The notes below the pieces were generated by a model that worked only from the letters and a program-made list of their open reading frames with translations, made no database searches and was not told the origin of the DNA. Below, one piece after another: positions 51,060 through 59,411 of a stretch of DNA of 64,000 bases (the stretch's first letter is position 1; every line of letters starts with the position of its first letter). The translations under genes and the position numbers were made by a program. The DNA lies in assembly GCA_017305715.1 (NCBI GenBank), contig JAFKKG010000010.1, positions 124,001-188,000 of the forward strand. The letters are read 5' to 3'. This DNA comes from Hyphomicrobiales bacterium. Lineage in GTDB: Bacteria; Pseudomonadota; Alphaproteobacteria; Rhizobiales; Xanthobacteraceae.

Positions 51060-51610
51060 TCCGTTCCCTGCCCGCGTTTCCGATTCAAATTTCAAAGAGC
51101 AAATATGCGTTCGCGTTCTCGCGACGCAGGGCGCCCGAAGTTTTTCAAAATCATCCGCCCTCTTCAAATGGAGGGCGCAGGGAATGCCGGATGCGCGCTG
51201 CACCCGCGGTCTCATGTGCAATGTGCACGAAGAAATGCGCACATGAGCATACAGGGCAGCGGAGAACATCCGACATTCCCTGCGCGATGGCTTTACGGCT
51301 TATCACGTGCTCTCCCCGGAGAACGGCTCTTTTGCCTCCGTCGCGCCCTGGGAAGTCAGACGCCTCCCAGGTGCATGGACGCCAGCAACGCGGCGTCAGG
51401 ACCACACGTCTTTGCCGTACGCTTCAGCCGCGCGCGTCAAGCGCAACTGTCACGTCCACCGCTCCCCGCCCAACGTCCGTGACGACGGCCGACGCCCTTC
51501 TGACCAGGGCGGGATGGGCAAAATCGTAGCCCTGATTTGCCATTTCGGAAAAGCGAAATATTTTTCATCCTGGGGCTTGACAGAATTTCTGAATAACGGA
51601 AGTCACTTAC
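51060..51610. repeat. Long dispersed intergenic element with spurious reading frames
   Basis: About 550 bp with no plausible gene. It contains the features of the Bradyrhizobium-type repeat that is frequently mis-annotated as small proteins: TGCGTTCGCGTTCTCGCGAC near 51107, GGAGGGCGCAGGGAATGCCG near 51174, CGACATTCCCTGCGCGATGG near 51270 and GTGACGACGGCC near 51480. Three plus-strand frames across it (for example one containing CAMCTKKCAHEHTG, or one with SPPNVRDDGRRPS) are such false genes. It separates tcuB from the PilZ gene; promoters are not evident. Confidence 0.7.
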
Positions 51611-51648
51611 CTCCACCTTCCGGGGCGACAGCGTGCCAGGTCTGATGG

Positions 51649-51679
51649 ATTCCGGGGCCGCGTTAGCGCGCCCCGGAAT
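51649..51679. repeat. Short inverted repeat (family D-like)
   Basis: ATTCCGGGGC (51649-51658) pairs perfectly with GCCCCGGAAT (51670-51679). It uses the ATTCCGGGG core of the D-family repeat at 40264. In the remaining 51680-51958 I see only the AT-rich segment around 51738-51800, a possible promoter region. Confidence 0.7.
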
Positions 51680-51958
51680 AGCGGAAAGCAAACCGGACGG
51701 GCCGGCATTTGCCCTCACCGCCGCCTTAAATCCGGTTCCACATATGGAACAGCGGTATTATTTTGCAATTCGCAGCTACCTTTTTACCGCCCGTTCAGAA
51801 AGTGCCCGTAAATCTACCGTGACGAGACAGCCAAGGCTCAGCACGGCCCCACGGCGTTTCGCATCGGGCAGCCGGGACCGCGAATGGCCGGGAGCTGCCT
51901 TCCAAGCTGACGAAGATCAGCGGCCGCTCAAACTCCCCATCTGTCCCAAGGATACATC

Positions 51959-52630
51959 GTGCCTGATCCGGACTCCCCCAGCCAGCGAGCCGTGAATGTC
52001 ATCGTCGGCGGCAGCTACACGCTGCCGAACTGGTATGACCCGCAAGGCAAGCTGCGCACCTTCGCCTGCCGCACCACGCGCGTGTCGCCGTACCGGATGA
52101 TCGTCGAGGTGCCCGTCGTCGGCAAGATCGGCGATAGTCTCACCTCGTATTTTCGCGAGTTCGGAAAATTCGAGGGCCGGATCAGCGAGACCATGAAGCG
52201 CAGCTTCATGCTGGAGCTGGAGATGACGCGCGCACGGCGCGAGAAGCTCGCGGACATGCTGACCTGGCTCGAGAACAAGCAGAAGAACCCGGCGCTCAAG
52301 GAGCTGAGAAAAAACGCGCGCTTCGTGCCGCCGAACCCGCATTCCACGCTGACGCTCGCGGACAGCTCGGTCCATCCCTGCTTCATCATCGACTGTTCGG
52401 TCACGGGCGTTGCGGTGTCGACCGCCGTGCAGCCGCCCGTCGGCATGCCGCTCGCGGTCGGTTCATGCGTCGGCCGCGTCGTGCGGCTGCTGCCCAACGG
52501 CATCGCGGTCAAGTTCGTCGAGCAGCAGACGGTCCGCGATCTCGAACGGCTGGTGGTGCGAGCCGTTCCGAAGGCGGTGAAGGCCGATGGCGGGCTGCAA
52601 GAACCGGTGACGGCAATGGCCGCGGTCTGA
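51959..52630 (+). CDS. PilZ-domain protein (two-domain, c-di-GMP-type)
   Basis: A 223-aa protein. The C-terminal PilZ domain (about 110-205) has the DxSxxG motif in IIDCSVTGVAVST and then VGRVVRLLPNGIAVKFVE; the N-terminal half (about 10-70) looks like a second, degenerate PilZ (TTRVSPYRMIVEVPVVGKIG). No clear RxxxR arginine pair is seen, so binding of c-di-GMP is uncertain. The GTG start at 51959 follows CAAGGATACATC. The helix LEMTRARREKLADMLTWLEN joins the domains. It may control motility or exopolysaccharide; an SGNH hydrolase gene follows by 124 bp. Confidence 0.8.
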   Translation: MPDPDSPSQRAVNVIVGGSYTLPNWYDPQGKLRTFACRTTRVSPYRMIVEVPVVGKIGDSLTSYFREFGKFEGRISETMKRSFMLELEMTRARREKLADMLTWLENKQKNPALKELRKNARFVPPNPHSTLTLADSSVHPCFIIDCSVTGVAVSTAVQPPVGMPLAVGSCVGRVVRLLPNGIAVKFVEQQTVRDLERLVVRAVPKAVKADGGLQEPVTAMAAV

Positions 52631-52754
52631 GCGAGCAGCATTCCCGTTTTCCGAGCTGCAAGGTGCGTCCAGCCGAGGTCAGGCAAGGTGCCCCCTGAAT
52701 CCGCGTAAAGCACGTCGGGTTGGCGCCTTCTCTCGCTCCTGTCGTTCCGATAGG

Positions 52755-53789
52755 ATGCGTCGGAAGAGACAGAACAGAGACAAGCGCTTGACGATAAAAA
52801 CCAGCCGGGGCCGGGAAACACTCCTGGCAATCACGAGTATGTTGCTTGTCACGCTCGTGACCTTGGCGGCGCTCGAAGTCTTCCTGCGCATTGCCGATTT
52901 CCGCGAATTTCGCGACACCACGAACGAAGCATCACTCGCCTACGACTTCGACGCCGGCCTCGGCTGGGCGCCGGTGCCGGGTTCAGCCGGTACCGTCACG
53001 ACTTTTCGTACGACCCACTACAAGCACAACAGCCTCGGCTTGCGTGACGAGGAATTCAGCCTCGACGCCAAGCCGACCATCGTGTTCCTCGGGGACTCCT
53101 TTGTCTGGGGTCTCGATTCCGAAGCGAACGAACGCTTCAGCGACCTGTTGAAGCCCCGCATTCCGGACTACAAGATTCTGGCCGCCGGGGTTTCGGGCTT
53201 CGGCACCGATCAGGAATATCTGCTGCTGCAGCGGATTTGGCCGAAGGTGAAGCCCGCCGTCGTGGTGCTGATCTTTTGCGGCTTGAACGATCGAGCCGAT
53301 AATACGAGGAGCCGTTACTACTTCGACTACTACAAGCCGTACTTTGCGACCCAACCCGATGGATCGTTGCAGCTCATGGGCCAACCGGTGCCGCGATCTC
53401 ATGTGCTGCTTTTCAGGGATCAATGGCTGATACGAAATCTCTGGCTGGCCCGGCTGGTCACGAATGTCTATATGCGGGTCATGCATCCGCCGGTGACCGT
53501 TCCGGATCCTACCGAAAAGCTGGTCGGAAAAATCCGCGACTTCGTCGAAGGCAATGGCAGCAAATTCATGGTCGGCATCCAGCATCATGACGAAGCGCTG
53601 GTCCGGTATCTGGAGGCCAACCGAATTCCATTCGTGAAGCTGGAGGGCGCGGATTACATCAAGGATTTCAAGGAAAACCTCTGGGGCGCACACTGGACGC
53701 CGGAGGGCCAGAAGGATGTCGCTGAGCGCATCTACGGCATGCTGTCCGCCAACGGCGTGGTGCATGCAAAAGCCGCGTCAGGCAAATAG
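52755..53789 (+). CDS. Membrane-anchored SGNH/GDSL hydrolase
   Basis: A 344-aa protein with an N-terminal TM anchor (about 22-45, LLAITSMLLVTLVTLAALEV) and an SGNH hydrolase domain: block I FLGDSFVWGL (Ser115), block II Gly in AAGVSGFGTD, block III Asn178 in IFCGLNDRAD and block V His313 in GAHWTPEGQK. Such enzymes de-acetylate carbohydrates or lipids at the membrane face; in exopolysaccharide systems they trim acetyl groups. Next to a PilZ gene, a surface-polysaccharide role is plausible but unproven. Confidence 0.86.
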   Translation: MRRKRQNRDKRLTIKTSRGRETLLAITSMLLVTLVTLAALEVFLRIADFREFRDTTNEASLAYDFDAGLGWAPVPGSAGTVTTFRTTHYKHNSLGLRDEEFSLDAKPTIVFLGDSFVWGLDSEANERFSDLLKPRIPDYKILAAGVSGFGTDQEYLLLQRIWPKVKPAVVVLIFCGLNDRADNTRSRYYFDYYKPYFATQPDGSLQLMGQPVPRSHVLLFRDQWLIRNLWLARLVTNVYMRVMHPPVTVPDPTEKLVGKIRDFVEGNGSKFMVGIQHHDEALVRYLEANRIPFVKLEGADYIKDFKENLWGAHWTPEGQKDVAERIYGMLSANGVVHAKAASGK

Positions 53790-54015
53790 GACGCGATTCG
53801 CTGCGCGCGATGACAATGCTGGAGCGAGTTCCCGAATGCCGATCTACGCCTTGCGTTTTGCGCCGCGATAGGTTTTAAGCCCGGTAACTTCATCACCGCA
53901 GGCACGAACGCGAAGCGATCTGCGTGGTTTCGCCACGTTCTGGATCGAGTTATGCCCCCAGCGTAACCCATGCGGTTTCATCCGTTCCGAGCCCCCAAAC
54001 CCGAAGGTATTTTCG

Positions 54016-54312
54016 ATGGCCAAGATGACCAAGACTCAGTTGATCGATGCGATCGCAGAGGGAACGCAGCTTTCCAAGAATGACGTCAAGGCTGTCATCG
54101 AACAGATGGCCACTGTCGGTTACAAGGAGCTGAACGAATCCGGCGAATTCGTCATTCCCGGCTTCGTCAAGATGTCGGTCGTGAACAAGCCGGCGACCGA
54201 AGCGCGCGCCGGCATCAATCCGTTCACCAAAGAACCGATGCAGTTCGCGGCCAAGCCGGCCAGCAAGTCGGTCAAGGCGTCACCGCTGAAGGTTGCCAAA
54301 GACGCGGTTTAA
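54016..54312 (+). CDS. hup: HU-family DNA-binding protein
   Basis: A 98-aa nucleoid protein: helices MTKTQLIDAIAEGTQLSKND and KAVIEQMATVGYKELNESGE, and the beta arm PATEARAGINPFTKEPMQF holding the intercalating Pro (in INPFTKEP). The C-terminal tail AAKPASKSVKASPLKVAKDAV is Lys/Ala-rich, as in longer alphaproteobacterial HU variants, rather than the usual 90-aa end. GAAGG lies at the ribosome site. It stands alone between the SGNH gene and a family B repeat, with about 225 bp of upstream DNA. It may be a secondary HU paralogue. Confidence 0.92.
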   Translation: MAKMTKTQLIDAIAEGTQLSKNDVKAVIEQMATVGYKELNESGEFVIPGFVKMSVVNKPATEARAGINPFTKEPMQFAAKPASKSVKASPLKVAKDAV

Positions 54313-54395
54313 GGGCGACGAAGCGGCCGACGTTCATCAGCACGACCGACTGAGTCGGAGCCCGCGATAAGCGTGACGGTTCAGGGCTCAACGCG

Positions 54396-54478
54396 GTCAT
54401 TGCGAGGAGCGAAGCGACGAAGCAATCCATCGATCCGCGTATGCCGCACCATGGATTGCTTCGCTTCGCTCGCAATGA
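54396..54478. repeat. Dispersed palindromic repeat (family B)
   Basis: GTCATTGCGAGGAGCGAAGCG at the left and CTTCGCTTCGCTCGCAATGA at the right, with AAGCAATCCAT...ATGGATTGCTT between: nearly identical arms to the 3564 copy. It lies between convergent HU and Rieske genes. Confidence 0.88.
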
Positions 54479-54485
54479 TGGACAG

Positions 54486-54899
54486 TTAGATATCCACCAC
54501 GACGTAATCGCTCTCCACCGCGACCTTGATCGTCTCCGCCACATACGGTCCCTTCACCAGATTGGTGCCGGGCTCGACATTGACGGGATAGGCGCGGGCG
54601 CGGAAGCGTTTCGGGTCGCAGTAGGATTGGCCGGTGCGGATATCGAATTCCCAGCCGTGCCACGGGCAGCGGATGATCTCGCCGAGTTTCGTGTATTCGA
54701 TCTCGCCGGGATCGGAGGAGGTGGCAAGGCCGATCAGCGGGCCTTCGCACAGGGCCGCACCCTGATGCGGGCAGCGGTTCAACAGGCCGAAGAACTCGCC
54801 CTTGACGTTGAAGACCGCGATCGGCCGGTCATCGATGGTGAGGAATTTTCGTGTCCCCGGCGGAAGTTCATCCACCGGAGCAATGACATGCCGCGCCAT
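54486..54899 (-). CDS. Rieske [2Fe-2S] ferredoxin-type protein
   Basis: A 137-aa single-domain Rieske protein with both cluster boxes: CPHQGAALC (C43, H45) and CPWHGWEFD (C78, H81). It would transfer one electron to a partner such as a dioxygenase or reductase. It is the last gene of a minus-strand unit behind two amidohydrolase genes (52 bp from the nearest), but no oxygenase or ferredoxin reductase is encoded beside them, so its partner is elsewhere. No membrane anchor is seen, so it is cytoplasmic, unlike cytochrome bc1 Rieske proteins. Confidence 0.92.
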   Translation of the reverse strand: MARHVIAPVDELPPGTRKFLTIDDRPIAVFNVKGEFFGLLNRCPHQGAALCEGPLIGLATSSDPGEIEYTKLGEIIRCPWHGWEFDIRTGQSYCDPKRFRARAYPVNVEPGTNLVKGPYVAETIKVAVESDYVVVDI

Positions 54900-54951
54900 A
54901 TTATTCCCTACGCATGATCTTTCCCGGAAAACCGGTATCCACTCTTCCGGA

Positions 54952-56055
54952 TCATGCTATCCCGTACAGCTTCTTCGCATTGCCGAGATAGAACGCCTGC
55001 TTGTTGGCGTCGCTGACGCCGGCCGGGAGCACGCGCGACGGCTCATCGAAATCCCAATGCGGATAATCGGTGGCGAACAACAGCTTGTCCCAGCCGATCC
55101 ATTCGATCACATCGAACAGATGCTCGCGGCGCTCCGGATCTTCCATCGGCTGCGTGGTCCACCAGATGTGGTCGCGGATATATTCGGACGGGCGGCGCTT
55201 CAGATGCGGCACCTCGCTGCGCAGCCGGTCGAAATTCTTGTCGAGCCGCCAGCCCAGCGACGGCGCCCAGCCGAAGCCGGCCTCGATCATCACCATCTTC
55301 AGCCGGGGATAGCGCTCGAACACGCCTTCGAGCACGAGGCTTGCCAACGCGGTCTGCTGGCACTGCGAGTGGCCGACCATCTCCTCGATGTAGAAGCTCG
55401 GCCAGCCGGACGCGGTGATAGGGTTGCCGCCGAAGCCGAAGGCGTGCACGCCGACCGGAAGCCCGATCTCCTGCGCCGCCTCATAGATCGGCCAGTAGCG
55501 GCGCTGGCCGAGCGGCTCGACATTGCGGCTCAGCAGCAGCACCTGCACGAAGTTCTTGTCGCCGGCGCGTTTGCGGATCTCGGCGGCGGCGGTGGGGCCG
55601 TCTTCATTGCCGACGACGATCGATCCCTTGAGGCGGGAGTCCTTGCTGGTCCATTTCTCGATCTGCCAGTCGTTGATCGCGGTCGCCAGCGCCGCGCTGA
55701 GATCATGGTTGCGCAGCCCCTGCCCGGTGTTGAGCGGATTGAGCACGCCGAGCGCGACGTTGTGCGGATCGAGCAGTTGCTTCTGCATGAAGGACAGCGA
55801 GGAGCCCTGCGGGCCGCCCTCCGGCGGATACGCATCGCGGCGCGACGCGTTCGGCTGCGCCTTCGGATAGGGCGGCCCCTCCATCATGCCCTGATAGGCC
55901 TGCTTGCCGTAGGTCTCCAGATGCGAATGCCAGCGTTTTGCCAGGAACGGATAGAGCTCGCTCGCCGTGGCGCGGGCCGGATGGATATCGCAATCAGCAA
56001 TCGCGGTCTTGACGCTGACGGACGCTGACGGTTCGGGGCGGAACTGGACGTTCAT
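54952..56055 (-). CDS. Amidohydrolase-family protein (ACMSD-like), second of a pair
   Basis: A 367-aa TIM-barrel metal hydrolase/decarboxylase (amidohydrolase 2). Metal residues: D21/D23/H25 of IADCDIHPARATAS (the DxH variant), HAFGFGGNPI (His in the middle of the barrel), and FATDYPHWDFDEP (Asp, His). This group acts on gamma-resorcylate-like or 2-amino-3-carboxymuconate semialdehyde-like acids. It overlaps the upstream amidohydrolase start by 4 bp (56055-56052) and is about 35-40% like it, so two related enzymes are co-translated. The Rieske gene follows. Confidence 0.88.
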   Translation of the reverse strand: MNVQFRPEPSASVSVKTAIADCDIHPARATASELYPFLAKRWHSHLETYGKQAYQGMMEGPPYPKAQPNASRRDAYPPEGGPQGSSLSFMQKQLLDPHNVALGVLNPLNTGQGLRNHDLSAALATAINDWQIEKWTSKDSRLKGSIVVGNEDGPTAAAEIRKRAGDKNFVQVLLLSRNVEPLGQRRYWPIYEAAQEIGLPVGVHAFGFGGNPITASGWPSFYIEEMVGHSQCQQTALASLVLEGVFERYPRLKMVMIEAGFGWAPSLGWRLDKNFDRLRSEVPHLKRRPSEYIRDHIWWTTQPMEDPERREHLFDVIEWIGWDKLLFATDYPHWDFDEPSRVLPAGVSDANKQAFYLGNAKKLYGIA

Positions 56056-57137
56056 GGCGTCTTCTCCTTGACGGCCGGCTGTGCCAGTCGCGTGTACGTC
56101 GCATGCGGATTATCGATCATGATCTTGCGGACAAGATCTGGCGAAATCCCCTCCGGCAGCACCTCGTCGCCGTCGAATTGCCAGTGCGGATAGTCGGTCG
56201 AGAATAGGAGCAATTCGTCCGACTGCATATGGTCGAACAGGCGATTTAATGTCGCCGGATCCGGCGGCGCGTCGACCGGCTGCAGCGAGAAGCGGATGTT
56301 GCTGCGCACAATTTCCAGCGGCGCGCGGTCCACCCAGGGTGTTTCCATCCGCACCCCGCGCCAGAACTTGTGCAGCCGCCAGAGGTAGGACGGCAGCCAG
56401 GTAAAGCCACTTTCCAGCATCACCATTTTCAGCTTCGGATGCCGGGCGAACACGCCCTCGACGATCAGGCTGGTGAGCTGGGTCTGGAACGCCTGCGCCT
56501 GGGCGACGTAATCCTCGACGTGATAGGAACCCCAGCCGACCGAGGTCGGCGGGTTGTGATAGGCGCTGCCGGCGTGGATGCCGACGGCGAGGCCCAGCCG
56601 CTCGGCGGCGGCATAGATCGGCCAGTAGGCGCGCTTGCCGAGCGGCATGTCGCCCATCACCAGCATCAGCACCTGAACGAATCGCGGGTCCTTGGCGCAG
56701 CGCTCGATCTCGGCCACCGATTTTTCGACGCTCTGGGTCGGAATCACGATCGAGCCGCGCAGGCGCGCATCCTTGTCGAGCCATTCCTTCGCAAGCCAGT
56801 CGTTCAGCGCGCGGCAAAAGGCGTCCTGCATGTCCTCCGAGAACACCATCTGCACGCCATAGAGCGGATTGCAGATGCCGTAACTCACCTGAAACCGGTC
56901 GAGCGCCTGTTTCTGCATGTCAGCCAGGCTGGAGCCCGGCTTGCCCTGCGCCGGGCGCCAGTCTGGCCGCGCGGAGATCGGCGAATTGGTCGGATAGGAT
57001 TGCGACACGAGGTCGGTCATGCCGCGCGTCGTCACCTGGTCGCGCCAATAGTCGTTCAGGTACGGCAGCAGCGTGGTCAGATGGGGCACGGCGGGATGCA
57101 GGTCGCAATCCACGCCGCCGGCGATCGGTGACGTCAT
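56052..57137 (-). CDS. Amidohydrolase-family protein (ACMSD-like), first of a pair
   Basis: A 361-aa protein of the same amidohydrolase 2 group. The N-terminal metal motif is GGVDCDLHPAVPHLTTLLPY (D10, D12, H14), HAGSAYHNPPTS supplies the barrel His and LFSTDYPHWQFDGDEVLP the late Asp. It is the first gene of the unit amidohydrolase-amidohydrolase-Rieske. Promoter region 57138-57323 is shared with the divergent metallo-beta-lactamase-fold gene. A substrate with an aromatic or heteroaryl carboxyl group is likely from the family; not proved. Confidence 0.88.
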   Translation of the reverse strand: MTSPIAGGVDCDLHPAVPHLTTLLPYLNDYWRDQVTTRGMTDLVSQSYPTNSPISARPDWRPAQGKPGSSLADMQKQALDRFQVSYGICNPLYGVQMVFSEDMQDAFCRALNDWLAKEWLDKDARLRGSIVIPTQSVEKSVAEIERCAKDPRFVQVLMLVMGDMPLGKRAYWPIYAAAERLGLAVGIHAGSAYHNPPTSVGWGSYHVEDYVAQAQAFQTQLTSLIVEGVFARHPKLKMVMLESGFTWLPSYLWRLHKFWRGVRMETPWVDRAPLEIVRSNIRFSLQPVDAPPDPATLNRLFDHMQSDELLLFSTDYPHWQFDGDEVLPEGISPDLVRKIMIDNPHATYTRLAQPAVKEKTP

Positions 57138-57323
57138 GATGTTTCCTTGCCCAACATTTCCTTGGCCATGTTCCTCGTACCGAATGCGGTCTCACGGCTT
57201 GTTGTAGGCCACGCCGCTTGGTTCTTGCCCCGCATTCAAGCAGGCTGGTCCGCGCGCCGCAACTCGGCAAACGCCGGCACCCTGTGCTAGGAAAACATGG
57301 GTCGGCCCCTTGAGGAGATTTGG

Positions 57324-58319
57324 ATGATTCGGACTGGATGTGCGGCGATTGCCATTACCCTGTTGCTGGCCGGCGCGGCAGCCGCGCAGCAAGCGCCTGC
57401 TACCCCGCCCGCTGCGCCGCCGCCGGTCGATTTCTCCAAGGTCGAGATCAAGACCACCGACCTCGGCGACAACGTCTACATGCTCGAAGGCCAGATGCTT
57501 GGAAGTATTGGTGGGAACATCACCGTGGCGGTGGGGAAAAACGGCATCATCATGGTCGACAGCCAGTTCGCGCCGCTGCACGACAAGATCAAGGCCGCGA
57601 TCTCGACCGTCTCCAACCTGCCGATCAAGTATCTGATCAACACGCATTATCACGGCGATCACACCGGCGGGAACGAGGCCTTTGCCAGGGACGGCGCCAT
57701 CGTCGTTTCCGACATCAACGTCCGGAATCGCCTCAAAGAGGGCACCACCAATGGCCTGACCGGCGTCAAGACGCCGCCGGCCGCCAGCGGCGCGCTGCCG
57801 ACCAAGACCTATGCCAACGGGGTGCTCAAGATCCGGCTGCCGGGCCGCGTCGCGGCGCTCGAGCATGTCGCCCGCGCCCATACCGACGGCGACACCTATG
57901 TCTGGTTCAAGTCCGCCAACGTGCTGGCGACCGGTGATACCTTCACCAATGGCCGCTATCCCAACATCGATTTCGCCAATGGCGGCAACATCAGGGGCAT
58001 GATCGCGGCGGCGGATATTTATCTCAAGATGACCAATGCCAAGAGCCGCATCGTGCCGGGCCATGGCCCGATCGCCGACAGGGCGGCGCTGACCGAATAC
58101 CGCGCCATGCTGGTGACCGCGCGCGACCGCATGGCGAAGCTGGTCAAGGAAGGCAAGAGCGAGGACGACGTGGTGGCGGCCAAGCCGTTCGCCGATCTCG
58201 ACACCAAATGGGCGCCGACGGAACTGGCCTCGAAGAATTTCATCCGCGTCGTCTATCATTCGCTCGCGGACAAGTCCGACAAGAAATCGGTGCTGAAGCG
58301 CATGCTGCGCCGGGGCTGA
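57324..58319 (+). CDS. Exported metallo-beta-lactamase-fold hydrolase
   Basis: A 331-aa MBL protein with a signal peptide (1-22, CAAIAITLLLAGAAAAQQ). The metal set is complete: THYHGDHTGGN (H108, H110, D112, H113), ARAHTDGDTYVW (third-site His and acidic), TGDTFTNGRYP and PGHGPIADRA. It belongs to the exported group often called 'MBL fold metallo-hydrolase/cyclase-like', usually hydrolysing lactones, esters or beta-lactam-like rings. The ATG at 57324 has GAGGAGATTTGG upstream. Followed by the cinA-type gene 18 bp downstream, so co-transcription is likely. Confidence 0.88.
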   Translation: MIRTGCAAIAITLLLAGAAAAQQAPATPPAAPPPVDFSKVEIKTTDLGDNVYMLEGQMLGSIGGNITVAVGKNGIIMVDSQFAPLHDKIKAAISTVSNLPIKYLINTHYHGDHTGGNEAFARDGAIVVSDINVRNRLKEGTTNGLTGVKTPPAASGALPTKTYANGVLKIRLPGRVAALEHVARAHTDGDTYVWFKSANVLATGDTFTNGRYPNIDFANGGNIRGMIAAADIYLKMTNAKSRIVPGHGPIADRAALTEYRAMLVTARDRMAKLVKEGKSEDDVVAAKPFADLDTKWAPTELASKNFIRVVYHSLADKSDKKSVLKRMLRRG

Positions 58320-58337
58320 CGAAAGGGTTGAGGGAAC

Positions 58338-58820
58338 ATGAAAGAGCTCGTTGCCATTGCCGAGAAGATCGCCGTCCAACTGATCGCGCGCAAACAGACC
58401 ATCGCGATCGCGGAATCCTCCACCGGCGGGCTGATTTCGGCAGCGCTGTTGTCGGTGCCCGGCGCGTCCGCGTATTTCATCGGCGGCGGCGTGGTCTACA
58501 CCCGTGACGCGCGGCGCATCCTGATGGATATTCCGGATGACGCCATGAAGGGCATCCGTTCGGCATCGGAGCCGTACGCAAAATTGCTGGCGAACCAGGT
58601 GCGCCAGCGTTTCGCCACCGACTGGGGCCTGTCCGAGACCGGCGCGACGGGGCCAACCGGCAACCGCTATGGCGACGCTGCCGGCCATAGCTGCATGGCG
58701 GTCGCGGGTCCGCAGGCGGCGGTGTTCACGCTGGAAACCGGCAGTGCGGACCGCCAGGCCAACATGCAGAAATTTGCAGCCACCGCGCTCGGCCTGCTGC
58801 TGGAGAATCTGTCGAAGTAA
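58338..58820 (+). CDS. pncC: CinA/PncC-family protein (NMN amidohydrolase domain)
   Basis: A 160-aa stand-alone C-terminal CinA domain, which deamidates nicotinamide mononucleotide to nicotinic acid mononucleotide in the NAD salvage cycle. Motif IAIAESSTGGLISAALLSVP (22-41) with the catalytic Ser/Thr of ESSTGG, and WGLSETGATGPTGNRYGDAA (about 95-114), with YFIGGGVVYTRDARR typical of the family. The length matches the single-domain PncC. It follows the MBL gene by 18 bp. A lac-operator-like dyad lies 16 bp after its stop. Confidence 0.9.
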   Translation: MKELVAIAEKIAVQLIARKQTIAIAESSTGGLISAALLSVPGASAYFIGGGVVYTRDARRILMDIPDDAMKGIRSASEPYAKLLANQVRQRFATDWGLSETGATGPTGNRYGDAAGHSCMAVAGPQAAVFTLETGSADRQANMQKFAATALGLLLENLSK

Positions 58821-58836
58821 GCGACAGTGTCGCGTC

Positions 58837-58858
58837 GATTGTGAGCGAACTCACAATC
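58837..58858. promoter_or_regulatory. Perfect dyad (operator or RNA hairpin) before the DUF1127 gene
   Basis: GATTGTGAG (58837-58845), CGAA, CTCACAATC (58850-58858): a perfect 9-bp inverted repeat. The half-site TTGTGAG equals that of the lac-type operators but with a 4-bp spacer instead of 2. It is 139 bp before the DUF1127 ATG and 16 bp after the cinA-type stop; without a T-run it is not a good terminator. Confidence 0.5.
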
Positions 58859-58997
58859 TGCGCCCGGGCTTCCCGGCATCAAGACCATCTCAAGCTAATC
58901 AAAAGAACAAATCGTGCTGCTCTGAAAGTCATGGCAGCCCACATCAGGCATGTTGCACTCACGAAAGGGGGTGTCATCGTTTCGAAGGAGAAACAAC

Positions 58998-59285
58998 ATG
59001 TCGATGCTACACAATACGTCCAGTACTTTTGTCACTACCGGCGCGATCGTCAGCGCTTTCAGATCCTGCGCGGCGTGGATCGCCCGCATGATCCATGGCT
59101 ATGTTGCGAAGGTCATTGCCCATCGCGAATACCAGGCCCATCTGTTCATGCTGCGAAGCTTCACGGACCGGGAACTGATGGATATGGGCATCAACCGCAC
59201 CCAGATCGGCGACGGACTGGCGGAAGCCGCCAAGGACCGTTCGGCGCTGCAGGAATTCCGCCAGCGCCAATCCCTGATGTCGTAG
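58998..59285 (+). CDS. DUF1127-domain protein (95 aa)
   Basis: A small protein with an N-terminal variable region and a C-terminal DUF1127 helical motif: RMIHGYVAKVIAHREYQAHL, FMLRSFTDRELMDMGINRTQ, then IGDGLAEAAKDRSAL. The L-R-S-FTDREL-DMGI core matches the family. Alphaproteobacterial DUF1127 proteins act in phosphate and C4 metabolism by sRNA/RNA effects. A strong GAAGGAGAAAC ribosome site precedes the ATG at 58998. A perfect dyad at 58837-58858 may control it. Confidence 0.88.
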   Translation: MSMLHNTSSTFVTTGAIVSAFRSCAAWIARMIHGYVAKVIAHREYQAHLFMLRSFTDRELMDMGINRTQIGDGLAEAAKDRSALQEFRQRQSLMS

Positions 59286-59411
59286 ACGGCATCCGACATA
59301 TCGTCGGACTGCCCCGAAGCCTCGCCGAAGGATGGCTGCCCTGCCCGGCGACGGCTGGATCGGCCAGCCCAGCAGGCCTATAATCCCTGCACGCCACCGG
59401 GGATCGCATCC

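Noticed and set aside
44783-51088. Uninterrupted 2101-codon minus-strand frame across the whole tcu region
   Set aside because: It runs antisense to tcuR, tcuC, tcuA, the hydrolase and tcuB, all with clear family motifs. Its composition (Arg/His/Gln/Gly-rich, no domain) is that of a high-GC shadow frame.
51047-51645. Three small plus-strand frames downstream of tcuB
   Set aside because: They lie in a dispersed repeat, overlap each other in different frames and have no ribosome site or conserved domain.
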